DNA of 64,000 nucleotides from Streptomyces californicus (lineage in GTDB: Bacteria; Actinomycetota; Actinomycetes; Streptomycetales; Streptomycetaceae), in NCBI RefSeq assembly GCF_000717645.1, contig NZ_JNZZ01000013.1, forward strand, positions 1-64,000. Reading direction: 5' to 3'. Of this stretch, positions 15,925 to 23,441 are shown piece after piece (the first letter of the stretch is position 1; each line of letters starts with the position of its first letter). Position numbers and translations under genes: made by a program. The notes beneath the pieces were generated by a model. It saw nothing but the letters and a program-made list of their open reading frames with translations. It had not been told where the DNA came from and ran no database searches.

Positions 15925-16380
15925 ATGACGCAGACACTCTCCTGGAAGCTCGTGATCGACAGCGCCGACCCGCATGCCCAGGCCGGGTTCTGGGCGGAGG
16001 CCCTGGGCTATGTCGTCGAGGACAACAGCCCGTTGATCGAACGGCTGCTCAGCGCCGGCGCGGTTCCCGAGGCGGCCACCACCCACGCGCACGGCCGCAG
16101 AGCCTGGCGCGATCTCGCGGCGGCCCGGCACCCGGACGACCCGTACGACGAGGTCAGCGGTACGGGGCACGGGCGGAGGCTGCTGTTCCAGCGGGTGCCG
16201 GAGCCGAAGACGGGGAAGAACCGGCTGCACATCGACGTGCACTCCGCGCCGGGCCGACGGGACGCGGAGGCGGAGCGACTGGTGGCGCTGGGGGCACGGG
16301 AGGGCCGCACGTTCGACGAGCAGGGCGGAAGCTGGGTCGTCATGACCGACCCGGAGGGCAACGAGTTCTGCCTCAGCTGA
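15925..16380 (+). CDS. VOC-superfamily (glyoxalase-like) protein
   Basis: 151 residues from the ATG at 15925. Paired beta-alpha-beta-beta-beta modules typical of the family: SWKLVIDSADPHAQAGFWAEALGY at the start (split as SWKLVIDSADPHAQ and AGFWAEALGY), NRLHIDVHS in the middle, and WVVMTDPEGNEFCLS at the end. This glyoxalase-6 type is common in Streptomyces and mostly uncharacterised. Potential metal ligands include the His of LHIDVH and the final Glu. It is divergent from the CGNR gene and followed by an 18-bp hairpin. Confidence 0.88.
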   Translation: MTQTLSWKLVIDSADPHAQAGFWAEALGYVVEDNSPLIERLLSAGAVPEAATTHAHGRRAWRDLAAARHPDDPYDEVSGTGHGRRLLFQRVPEPKTGKNRLHIDVHSAPGRRDAEAERLVALGAREGRTFDEQGGSWVVMTDPEGNEFCLS

Positions 16381-16400
16381 CGAAGCCGGCAGGCAGCAGG

Positions 16401-16451
16401 GGCGGGTGTCGTCGTGGGCCGGGAAACTCCCGCCCCACGACGACACCCGCC
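16401..16451. terminator. 18-bp perfect hairpin between convergent genes
   Basis: Arms GGCGGGTGTCGTCGTGGG (16401-16418) and its complement at 16434-16451, with a 15-nt loop. It lies 20 bp past the VOC stop and 82 bp past the convergent membrane-protein stop, so it should work in both directions. Confidence 0.8.
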
Positions 16452-16533
16452 CCACGACGACGCCCGCCCCGCTGCACCCCCGCGACGCCCGTCCCGCAGC
16501 GTCCGCCCCCTGACGCGACGGGCGCGCCGCCGT

Positions 16534-17724
16534 TCACCCCCGGCCGCAGCGGCGGCACACTCCTCGGCGGCGCAGGTAATACAGACAGGTGGCGGCACCC
16601 AGCGCAACGCCCCAGACCGTCCACAGGATCGAGGGGCCGACGATCCCCCACGAGACGGGGTCGAAGGCGCGTGCCGCCATCAGTCCGGCGGGGATGAGCG
16701 CGACCGCGACGAGCGCGGCGGGGACGACGGCGGTCGCCGGGTGGATCGTCCGCCCCTTCTTCCACCACACCCAGCGCGGCCACACCTCGCCCCACCGGGC
16801 GACCAGCCCGCGCATCAACAGGCTGCCGAGGGTCGACACGACTCCGAGCGCGAGTCCGATCTCCAGCATCCCGGGCGTTTCCCGCATCTCCCGGAGGAAC
16901 TCCTCGGTGATCCCGAGAGGCTGGTCGAAGTACCAGGCGATACGGGTGATGTCGTACGGCAGCGTCGAGACCACCGCCACCAGCACCGCCCGCCGGCCCC
17001 ACCTGCGCAGCCCGGCGGTGTCCGTGGTGTCCGTACGGGCTCCGGGGCCGTGCGGGGCGCGACCGCAGTGCACGCAGCGCCCGGCGGTGCGCCGTCGGTA
17101 CGCGAGGGTCGCGGCGGCCCAGAGCAGTCCGCCGACGAAGACGATCAGCAGGTTCCCCCGGTGCCAGTAGAGGATGTCGCCCATGTCCTGCGGGCCCGGC
17201 ACCCCGGTGAAGGCGAACACGAGCAGTACGGGCGAGAACACCAGCAGCCCGAGCAGCGAGTAGTCGGGGATCAGGAGGGCCAGTGCGATCCCGGCCGTCC
17301 ACCCGTAGGCGAGCAGAGCCGTGCGGGCCCGGCCGGTCCCCGCCCTCCGCAGCATGAGGAGGCCGACGACCACGCCGAGCGCGCAGAACACGAACAGCAC
17401 CGGGGCGACGATCTCGGCCCGGCTCGGCTCCAGGATCGACCCGGAGGAGCGGTCCTCGTGGACCCGTTCGTAGGGGAAGCCGTCCCCGCCGAACGCCCAG
17501 TACAGGGCCGCCGCCCCGTAGAGCGCGGACCATACGACCGCCAGGCGTCCGGACCAGTCCGGCCAGGCCGACCAACCCGGCCAGCCCCGCCATCGGCGTG
17601 GGCCCGGCCCCTCGCGGAGGCCCGATGACGCGCTTCCGCCCGGCTCCCGACGCCGGTGGCGGTCCTCGGCGCTCGGCGGGGACCCCTCCCCGGCAGGCGT
17701 CTCGTCGGTCACGGTGTTCGGCAT
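16534..17724 (-). CDS. Multi-span membrane protein with two zinc-ribbon-like CxxC motifs
   Basis: 396 residues, about eight to nine membrane segments after a 50-residue Arg/Gly/Pro-rich cytoplasmic start. CVHCGRAP (middle loop) and CRRCGRG (last residues) form CxxC pairs that could bind one zinc. The segment GLVARWGEVWPRWV followed by ATAVVPAALVAVAL recurs in the membrane protein at 22264-22959, so the two are paralogues. ATG at 17724 chosen because GGGGG lies about 5-9 bp before it. Function unknown; not a recognised transporter. Confidence 0.75.
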   Translation of the reverse strand: MPNTVTDETPAGEGSPPSAEDRHRRREPGGSASSGLREGPGPRRWRGWPGWSAWPDWSGRLAVVWSALYGAAALYWAFGGDGFPYERVHEDRSSGSILEPSRAEIVAPVLFVFCALGVVVGLLMLRRAGTGRARTALLAYGWTAGIALALLIPDYSLLGLLVFSPVLLVFAFTGVPGPQDMGDILYWHRGNLLIVFVGGLLWAAATLAYRRRTAGRCVHCGRAPHGPGARTDTTDTAGLRRWGRRAVLVAVVSTLPYDITRIAWYFDQPLGITEEFLREMRETPGMLEIGLALGVVSTLGSLLMRGLVARWGEVWPRWVWWKKGRTIHPATAVVPAALVAVALIPAGLMAARAFDPVSWGIVGPSILWTVWGVALGAATCLYYLRRRGVCRRCGRG

Positions 17725-17813
17725 GGTGGGCCCCCGCTCTCCGCTCGCCTCTGCGGCGGCGTCCGGTATCCGGTACGACGGGTCAAGGCTGTCGCGCAGG
17801 GGTGGGACCGCAC

Positions 17814-17831
17814 ATCTGCCGATCGGCAGAT
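17814..17831. promoter_or_regulatory. 18-bp perfect palindrome (candidate operator)
   Basis: ATCTGCCGATCGGCAGAT reads the same on both strands. It lies 90 bp upstream of the membrane-protein start and 160 bp upstream of the small plus-strand gene, where a dimeric repressor could act on either. With no loop, it is a better operator than a terminator. Confidence 0.5.
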
Positions 17832-17863
17832 ATCCGCGCGCCGCCGAACCGCCCCAGCGCGAC

Positions 17864-17905
17864 GGCAGACGGCAGACGGCAGACGGCAGACGGGAAACGG
17901 GAAAC
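17864..17905. repeat. Heptamer tandem array (GGCAGAC x4, GGGAAAC x2)
   Basis: Six head-to-tail 7-bp units: four GGCAGAC starting at 17864, 17871, 17878 and 17885, then GGGAAAC at 17892 and 17899. They lie between the 18-bp palindrome, which also contains GGCAGA, and the 45-residue gene. Confidence 0.75.
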
Positions 17906-17992
17906 GGCCGGAACAAGCGGCCGGAGCAACCCGCCAGGCGGTAGATGCGTCATACAGGGAGCCGACGTACCACCGAGGGAGAGCAGCAACCG

Positions 17993-18130
17993 ATGGAAGA
18001 GCAGTTGGTCAGGGCGTTCAGGTTCGCCGCACGCGGAGTGGGCAGCGCACTCGACTACCTCGCCCTGCGCACCGGAGTCGGCACGCTGACCAACGGCGTG
18101 CGCAACGCCCTCGGCCTCAAGTCCTCCTAG
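17993..18130 (+). CDS. Small 45-residue protein, unknown
   Basis: GAGGGAGAG lies about 10 bp before the ATG at 17993. The product is an amphipathic, basic, mostly helical peptide (MEEQLVRAFRFAARGVGSAL, then DYLALRTGVGTLTNGVRNAL) ending KSS. It has no signal peptide, no cysteine and no recognised domain. Codon use matches its neighbours, and with the good ribosome site I take it as a real gene. Confidence 0.6.
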   Translation: MEEQLVRAFRFAARGVGSALDYLALRTGVGTLTNGVRNALGLKSS

Positions 18131-18169
18131 GTTCTGTCCGGCGGATCATGACGTCGTAGGCTGCAGCGC

Positions 18170-18547
18170 ATGCACAACACGCTGGCCGAGCACGCCCGGT
18201 GTCTTTACGGAGATGAGTACCGTCCGACACCGGCGTGTGGTCAGGAGCACCGCGAGCACTACTTCGTCGAAGAGCTGACGTTCGCCGATGCGGACGCGAT
18301 TCTGTCGACGCTGCGGGAGCTCTGCCCGAATCTGGTCGACGGCCGGCTCCCGGTGTGGATTCGCAACCTCGCCTATCGCCTCGTGCTGCTGCAGAGGCCC
18401 GACGAACCGGCTCTACTTCGGGAGGCCGCGCAGAACCTGTGGCTGCACGGTCCGGACTGGGACAGCATCGCGGCAGAGCTCACGCAGCAGGCAGAAGTCC
18501 TGGAAAGGGGATCAGCTGCGGACTGTCGCCCCACTGGCCTGGCGTGA
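18170..18547 (+). CDS. Hypothetical protein, 125 residues
   Basis: Codes for a mixed helical protein (AEHARCLYGDEYRP; DADAILSTLRELCPN; AYRLVLLQRPDEPALLREA) with no signal peptide or known motif. Ordinary third-position G+C over the whole length, and only one reasonable start. The stop falls 84 bp before the convergent gene's stop. I do not recognise the family. Confidence 0.55.
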   Translation: MHNTLAEHARCLYGDEYRPTPACGQEHREHYFVEELTFADADAILSTLRELCPNLVDGRLPVWIRNLAYRLVLLQRPDEPALLREAAQNLWLHGPDWDSIAAELTQQAEVLERGSAADCRPTGLA

Positions 18548-18631
18548 TCAGCAGGGCCAGCCGCGCTTCTTGCGGTTGCGCACCTGTCGGCCGGCGAGAC
18601 GCGGCAAGGCCCGGCCCGGCGAGGGCCGCTC

Positions 18632-19174
18632 TCACGCGCCGCCGGGGTTCGCCTGCGCCGCTTCCCGCGCCTTCGCCTCGTCCTCCGCCCGCGCCTTCGC
18701 CTCCGCCTCGATCCGGAGCGCCCTGGCGTACGCGTCCCAGTCGGCCGGCGGGTACGTCGCCTCGGGGGCGGCGAGCGCCCTGTCGATCCGGCCCCCGAAG
18801 TCGTCCGCGTAGAAGCCGTCGAGTTCGCGGAGCAGCAGCAGGGCGGCCTCGCCGAGCGGGCGCGCCATGCGATCGGTCCCGGAGGGGACGCAGAGCGGCT
18901 CCATCTGAAGTCGTCCGCGCGAGAACACGGCCCGCTTCTCCATACCGAGCACGGTGAAGCCGACGTGCAGAGCGATGTGGTTGATGCTCTCCCGCACGCC
19001 ACCGACCATTTCCCCGAGCCCGAGAATCGTCTGCCTCGGACCGCCTGCGACGCTGTCCCAGTCGCCCTTCCCGTCGTACAGGTCGGAGAGGCGCTGGTGC
19101 TCGCCGTCGAGCAGGGCGAGCGCTTCGCTCAAAATGCCGCCGATGCGCCTCAGTTCATCAAGATCGTGATCCAT
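18632..19174 (-). CDS. Hypothetical helical protein with charged Ala/Lys/Glu tail
   Basis: 180 residues; GAAGGAGA precedes the ATG at 19174 by about 6 bp. The N-terminal half is helical (LDELRRIGGILSEALALLDG) with QTILGLGEMVGGVRES and HIALHVGF. The last 35 residues are a likely single coiled coil rich in Ala, Glu and Lys (RIEAEAKARAEDEAKAREAA). No known domain. It stands alone, downstream of a gap containing a VOC fragment. Confidence 0.65.
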   Translation of the reverse strand: MDHDLDELRRIGGILSEALALLDGEHQRLSDLYDGKGDWDSVAGGPRQTILGLGEMVGGVRESINHIALHVGFTVLGMEKRAVFSRGRLQMEPLCVPSGTDRMARPLGEAALLLLRELDGFYADDFGGRIDRALAAPEATYPPADWDAYARALRIEAEAKARAEDEAKAREAAQANPGGA

Positions 19175-19557
19175 CCCTGTCTCCTTCACCTGAGATGTAC
19201 GTGACCCTAGCCCGGTCCGGGTGGGTCTGTTCGGAAAACGCACATGCAAATGGCATATGAGATATACGAGTTGACCGTACGCACGGCGGGAAGCACAGGC
19301 AGGCCCTACGGAGCGGCGAGGCCCCCTGGCACGCGGTACGGCGGCGCCCCGATGCCAGAGATCAGGGCGTTCCAGGTCGCCTTCGACTGCGCGGAACCCG
19401 AGCGCCTCGCCGCATGTGAGGCCGAACGCACGGCGAGATCTGCCCCGTGCGCTCCACGTGCGCTCCCCGCTCCGGGCCGGTCTCCAGCTCCGTGGGCCCA
19501 CGGGGTGGACGCGGCGGGGTCAGCCGCCGCCGCAGCGCGGTCTTCGGCGGACAGGTC
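19175..19557. other. Intergenic region with a VOC gene fragment
   Basis: 383 bp without an intact gene. 19230-19280 is strikingly A+T-rich (AAATGGCATATGAGATATAC) and may contain the leftward promoter of the 180-residue gene. A broken VOC start lies at 19352. The rest is low-complexity. Confidence 0.5.
19352..19414 (+). pseudogene. 5' fragment of a VOC/glyoxalase-like gene
   Basis: The frame from the ATG at 19352 reads MPEIRAFQVAFDCAEPERLA, the standard opening of Streptomyces glyoxalase-6-type VOC proteins (compare 15925). The match stops abruptly after about 20 residues, before the expected FW..LGY, and the frame then gives unrelated Arg/Ala/Pro text to a stop at 19561. I take it as a truncated remnant. 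Confidence 0.55.
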
Positions 19558-20091
19558 CTAGACTCCTTCGCCCGGACCCGCCTCCCCGCCCCCGCCGCCG
19601 TCCCGGCCATCGCCCTTCTCGTCCCCGTCGCCCTTCCCACCCCCGCCGCCCCGCTCGCCACCGCCGCCCTCGCGTTCGCGTCGCACCTCGTCGCGTACGC
19701 GCTCCGCCATCAGGTCGGCCAGCGGGTCCACCACGTCCCACGAGTGCGGGCCCGGGTGCCGGTCGTACAGCACGCACGCCTCGCCTTCCTTGACGGACAG
19801 CCGGTGGATGACGGCCGGGCACGGCAGCAGCTCGGCGAACCGGAACGTCCGGCGCTCCTCGCCGTCGAGCCAGAACATCCACAGCTCCCGGCCGGCCCTG
19901 GGCGAGGCCGACCAGAGCTGGGCCGCGTGCTCGGCCGCCTCGGCGTGCTCGCCGAGTTCGCAGAGCAGGAAGGTGTCGAGGTCGGGCGCCTCCACCTCAT
20001 GGCCGGGCAGGTCCTCAAGCCCCATCAGCGCGATGCGCGCGCCCATGTCGGGGAGTTCACTGAAGGCGGTGCACTGCAACATGGCTCTCAT
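19558..20091 (-). CDS. Hypothetical protein with Gly-rich tail
   Basis: 177 residues from the ATG at 20091 (or 168 from the ATG at 20064-20082 region). The folded part (LQCTAFSELPDMGARIAL; ELWMFWLDGEERRTFRFAELL; VIHRLSVKEGEACVLYDRHP) ends near residue 140. A 35-residue Gly/Asp/Lys-rich tail follows (ERGGGGGKGDGDEKGDG). No domain recognised. It lies 88 bp downstream of the GTG-started gene on the same strand, so an operon with it is possible. Confidence 0.65.
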   Translation of the reverse strand: MRAMLQCTAFSELPDMGARIALMGLEDLPGHEVEAPDLDTFLLCELGEHAEAAEHAAQLWSASPRAGRELWMFWLDGEERRTFRFAELLPCPAVIHRLSVKEGEACVLYDRHPGPHSWDVVDPLADLMAERVRDEVRREREGGGGERGGGGGKGDGDEKGDGRDGGGGGEAGPGEGV

Positions 20092-20178
20092 CCTTGCGGG
20101 TTACGGGTAGAGGGCGGGCGGGAACGGCGGAGGGCGGGCGGCGTACCGGCGCGGCCGCTCCCGCGTCCCGGGCCGGGT

Positions 20179-20682
20179 TCACAGGACCTCGCCCCGGCTG
20201 CGGGCGTTGAGCCGGGCGGTCCGGGCGCGCAGTTGCTCCATGAGGAGCGCGGGGCGTACGCGCTGCGGCTCGGCCTCCCACTCGGTCCCGCCGCCCACGG
20301 GCCGCAGCGACCAGTAGGGGCCGGCGACCCCGCGGAACTCCCCCACCCGGTCGCCCCGGCCGGTGTCCACCACCAGCGCGCCCAGGCCCGGGAGGAAGAG
20401 CGGTTCCGGGGCCGGGGAGACAACGGAACGCTCCGGAGCGTGCGGAACCACGGAACGCTCCGGGGCCGGGGGAACGACCGGACGCTCCGGGGCCAGCGGG
20501 ACGACAGGGTGCTCCGGGGCCGTCGGCACGGCGTCGGGAGGCTTGTGGACCGGCGCCGCGTCGGGAGGCTTGTGGACCGGCGCCGCGTCGGGAGGCTTGT
20601 GGGCCGGCGCCGCGTCGGGAGGCTCCGGGGTCGCGGGATCGGGAGGGTCCTGCGCATTCGGACAAGGGTTCTCGCCGTACAC
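20179..20682 (-). CDS. Repeat-rich protein with a small conserved C-terminal domain, next to an XRE/DUF397 locus
   Basis: 167 residues from the GTG at 20682; GAGAGGAG lies 7 bp upstream. The N-terminal 95 residues are repeats: four of PPDAAPVHK (9 residues, encoded by nearly identical 27-bp DNA units) followed by five of about 9-10 residues containing APERSVVP. The C-terminal part (ALVVDTGRGDRVGEFRG, GPYWSLRPVGGGTEWEAEP) resembles the small proteins that accompany helix-turn-helix/DUF397 pairs in Streptomyces. It is divergent from that locus here, so a shared role is plausible. Function unknown. Confidence 0.65.
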   Translation of the reverse strand: MYGENPCPNAQDPPDPATPEPPDAAPAHKPPDAAPVHKPPDAAPVHKPPDAVPTAPEHPVVPLAPERPVVPPAPERSVVPHAPERSVVSPAPEPLFLPGLGALVVDTGRGDRVGEFRGVAGPYWSLRPVGGGTEWEAEPQRVRPALLMEQLRARTARLNARSRGEVL

Positions 20683-20790
20683 CTATCGCTCCTCTCTGTA
20701 GCCGAACGACTACCGGGGCGTTTCAGCGTGACCTACCGTGAGTGGGCATTCAACTTGCCTCTTCGGCACGGAAGATCGGGGTCGTGGCCC

Positions 20791-21624
20791 ATGAACATCA
20801 AGAAGTTAAATCCGGAGAGTTCCGCCAAGGCCGCCTACGGTGCACGTCTGCGCGGTCTCCGTATCGAGCGGGGCTGGACCCAGGAGTGGCTGGGCATCGA
20901 GATCGGCTATTCCAGTACGCACATCTCGTCCGTGGAAACCGGCCGCAAACTCGCTACCTTGCGCTTTTCGCGCAGTACGGACCGCGCACTCGGGCTCGTC
21001 GGGTCGGACGCCTCGTTCGAGCGTGAGCTGAGCCGCATCAAGTTCGGCAGCATGCTGGAGGGTTCCCCGGAGTTCCTCATCTACGAGGGCCGGGCGGCGG
21101 AGATCCGGCTGTACGAGGTCGGCGTGATGCCGGGCCTGCTCCAGACCCCGGAGTACGCCAGGGTCCTGGCCGACAGCGCCGTCAAGCGGAAGGCGATCAC
21201 GCCCGTCCAGGCGGAGGAGCGCATCGCGCTGGTCGCGGAGCGCCAGGCGGCCCTCGTCCGGGACAACCCCCCGCTCGTCTTCGCGCTGCTGGACGAGAGT
21301 TGCCTGCGCAGGTCGGTCGGCAGCCCGGAGGTCATGAGGGCGCAGATGGACCGACTGATCGAGTTCGCCGAGCAGCCCCACACCGTGATCCAGGTGGCGC
21401 CCTTCGACATGGGTGAGCACCGCCCCTTCGACCTGCCCATCACCATCCTGACGATGCCCGACCGCTCGCTCATGTCGTACGCGGAGTCCGCACAGCAGGG
21501 CTACCTGGAGCGCGAAAGCAGCTCGGTGGTACCTCATCTGACGGCCTACCATCAGTTGCAGGCGGCAGCACCCTCCCAGGCAGCCTCCGTTGACATGTTC
21601 TGGCAGTTGCGAAAGGGCTTCTAG
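20791..21624 (+). CDS. XRE-family regulator with DUF5753 (Scr1-like) C-terminal domain
   Basis: 277 residues. The N-terminal helix-turn-helix (YGARLRGLRIERGWTQEWLG, SSTHISSVETGRKLAT) is followed by the ~180-residue DUF5753 domain (EARIIRLYE-like text EIRLYEVGVMPGLLQTPEYA; VRDNPPLVFALLDESCLRR; TVIQVAPFDMGEHRPFDLP). In Streptomyces such genes pair with a DUF397 gene; the Scr1/Scr2 pair of S. coelicolor behaves like a toxin-antitoxin system and affects antibiotic production. Its stop overlaps the GTG of the first DUF397 gene by one base, so the two are coupled. It probably represses or activates its own operon. Confidence 0.9.
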   Translation: MNIKKLNPESSAKAAYGARLRGLRIERGWTQEWLGIEIGYSSTHISSVETGRKLATLRFSRSTDRALGLVGSDASFERELSRIKFGSMLEGSPEFLIYEGRAAEIRLYEVGVMPGLLQTPEYARVLADSAVKRKAITPVQAEERIALVAERQAALVRDNPPLVFALLDESCLRRSVGSPEVMRAQMDRLIEFAEQPHTVIQVAPFDMGEHRPFDLPITILTMPDRSLMSYAESAQQGYLERESSSVVPHLTAYHQLQAAAPSQAASVDMFWQLRKGF

Positions 21625-21824
21625 TGACAACCGAGACCCCCCGCTGGTTCACCTCCTCCTACAGCAACAACGGCGGCCAGTGCGTCGAGATCGCCACCAA
21701 CCTCGCCGCTCCGCACGGCATCGTCCCCGTCCGCGACTCCAAGGACACGGCCGGGCCCGCGCTGAGCGTGCGGTCCGGTGCGTTCTCCGCCTTCGTCACG
21801 GGTATCAAGTCGGGCGAGCTGTAA
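21624..21824 (+). CDS. DUF397 protein, first copy
   Basis: 66 residues from a GTG that shares one base with the XRE stop. Complete DUF397: WFTSSYSNNGGQCVEIA, then PVRDSKDT and FSAFVTGIKSGEL. Coupled translation indicates a fixed ratio with the regulator. The family is small, cytoplasmic and of unsettled biochemistry, and is toxin-like or a modulator of the partner regulator in studied cases. Confidence 0.9.
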   Translation: MTTETPRWFTSSYSNNGGQCVEIATNLAAPHGIVPVRDSKDTAGPALSVRSGAFSAFVTGIKSGEL

Positions 21825-21918
21825 CAGCCGCAGCATCGGGCGCCCGTGACACCGGGCGCCCGTACCGCCGGGCACTGGTGACGTGGCGGCGGACATCCGC
21901 GACGACGGAAGGGCACCC

Positions 21919-22128
21919 GTGACAACCGAGACCCCCCGATGGTTCACCTCTTCCTACAGCAACAACGGCGGCGCATGCGTCGAGGTCGCCATCAACCTCG
22001 CCACCCCGCACGGCATCGTCCCCGTCCGCGACTCCAAGGACACGGCCAGGCCGGTCCTCACCGTTCCCGCCGCCGCGTTCAGCACCTTCGTGGCGGGCGT
22101 CCGGGACGGTGGCCTCGGCACCGTCTGA
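21919..22128 (+). CDS. DUF397 protein, second copy
   Basis: 69 residues from the GTG at 21919, with GAAGGG 5-6 bp upstream. It is very similar to the first copy: it starts with the same TTETPRWFTSSYSNNGG and contains the same PHGIVPVRDSKDTA. The C-terminal third differs. The 94-bp gap and own ribosome site show independent translation. It looks like a recent tandem duplication, with divergence concentrated at the tail. Confidence 0.9.
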   Translation: MTTETPRWFTSSYSNNGGACVEVAINLATPHGIVPVRDSKDTARPVLTVPAAAFSTFVAGVRDGGLGTV

Positions 22129-22203
22129 GCCACCGCCCGGCCGCTGCGCCGATCCGCACGCTGTACGCCGTGCTCCACCCCGCACTCCGTGCGACCTCCG
22201 TGC

Positions 22204-22250
22204 GGCGAAGCCCCACCGCGTTCGACCGAACCGCGCGGTGGGGCTTCGCC
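22204..22250. terminator. 17-bp hairpin after the DUF397 genes
   Basis: GGCGAAGCCCCACCGCG (22204-22220) and its perfect complement (22234-22250), with a 13-nt loop that can itself fold (TTCG...CGAA). It ends 13 bp before the stop of the convergent membrane-protein gene, so it should serve both. Confidence 0.8.
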
Positions 22251-22263
22251 GTTCGGCCCGTCC

Positions 22264-22959
22264 TCATGCCCCGGCGGTGCGGCGGGCGGCCCCGCTCCGG
22301 CGCCGGTGGTACCCGACCGTCAGCACGGCGAGCAGCGGTCCCCAGAGGAGCAGCGGCGTGTAGCAGAGGTGAAACCAGGCTCCTTCCCACCCACCGGCCA
22401 GACCGGGAAAGTCGCTCGGCAGCTCGTCGCCGCGGATCGTGGTGCCCCGGATCTCGCTGACGACGGTCAGGGCGGTGAACACGAAGGTGACGGCGGCGGC
22501 TCCGAGAGCTGCGGGGACGACCGCGGCCGTGGTCGGCACCCGCCGCCCGCCCAGGTACGGGACCCAGCGCGGGAAGACCTCGCCCCAGCGGGCGACCAAG
22601 CCGATCGCGGCGAAGGCGAGGAGTTCGGAGGCGACCGAGAGGAGGACCACGTACATCCGCTCGCCGAAGGTGATCCCGTGGCCGAATGCCGCCGGGATGC
22701 GCCACACGCTGGACGGAAGGACCACGAGCGGCACCGCACAGGCGGTCAGCCACCAGCCCCGGGTCACGCCGGGCGCCGGTGCGTGAGCGGCACGCCAGGC
22801 GGCACGGAAGCGGCCGGTACGGGCGGAAGCGGAAGGCGTAACGACAGAGGCGGGGGCAAGAGCAGAGGCGGAGGCAAGAGCAGAGGCAGGGGCAGAGGCA
22901 GGGGCAGGGGCAGGAACAGAGGCGGCGGCGCGGTCGTCGGCACGCGTCGGAAGGGGCAC
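22264..22959 (-). CDS. Small multi-span membrane protein, paralogue of the 16534-17724 gene
   Basis: 231 residues from the GTG at 22959, with CGAGGAG 5 bp upstream. After 50 residues of Ala/Ser/Pro repeat (APAPASAPASALASASAL, encoded by a GGCAGAGGCAGG-type DNA repeat) come about five membrane segments. GLVARWGEVFPRWV followed by TAAVVPAALGAAAV is shared with the larger paralogue, but the CxxC motifs are not. Function unknown. Confidence 0.7.
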   Translation of the reverse strand: MPLPTRADDRAAASVPAPAPASAPASALASASALAPASVVTPSASARTGRFRAAWRAAHAPAPGVTRGWWLTACAVPLVVLPSSVWRIPAAFGHGITFGERMYVVLLSVASELLAFAAIGLVARWGEVFPRWVPYLGGRRVPTTAAVVPAALGAAAVTFVFTALTVVSEIRGTTIRGDELPSDFPGLAGGWEGAWFHLCYTPLLLWGPLLAVLTVGYHRRRSGAARRTAGA

Positions 22960-23441
22960 GGGGACTCCTCGGTGTCGGCCGGGGCGGAGCGGTTGGTCCG
23001 TCCTCCACCGACGATCGCAGCCGGGCGACCGCGCGGAATCACGCTGCGGGCCGACTCCGCTCACCCACGCGGCGGAGCACGTGTGCGGCCGCGGGGGGAC
23101 AGAGAAGCGCCGGACTCGGTGGCGTCCGCGGCCTGCACGGCATCGACTTGCAGATAGCAGAACCCCTCCACATGCCCACGGGGGCGCGGAGAGGGTGTTC
23201 ATGGCCGTCCACCACCACCGACCGTATGCGGAAAGACTCGTCCAGGAGGCGGAACGATGGTCGTCAAGCACTGCGCGCGCACGCTGATGGTCGCGCTTCT
23301 CGTATGCGGCGGCACCGCGATCGTCCCGGACGGCGGGGCCGCCGGCGGGGTGGCCGCCGACGGCAGCGGGCGCGGGACGGACCCGTGCCCGCTGCCGTAT
23401 CCGGTTACGCGTGCGGGGTCACACGTACGGGCCGGGCGGGG
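22960..23441. other. Intergenic region; holds the start of one possible small secreted protein
   Basis: 482 bp. The only gene-like item is the frame at 23257 (listed separately). Elsewhere I see no feature beyond the leftward promoter region of the membrane-protein gene. Confidence 0.4.

Noticed and set aside
18131..18170. GGTTCTGTCCGGCGGATCATG as a possible insertion-sequence end
   Set aside because: It looked like termini of some Streptomyces elements, but no matching inverted end, target duplication or transposase fragment was found nearby.
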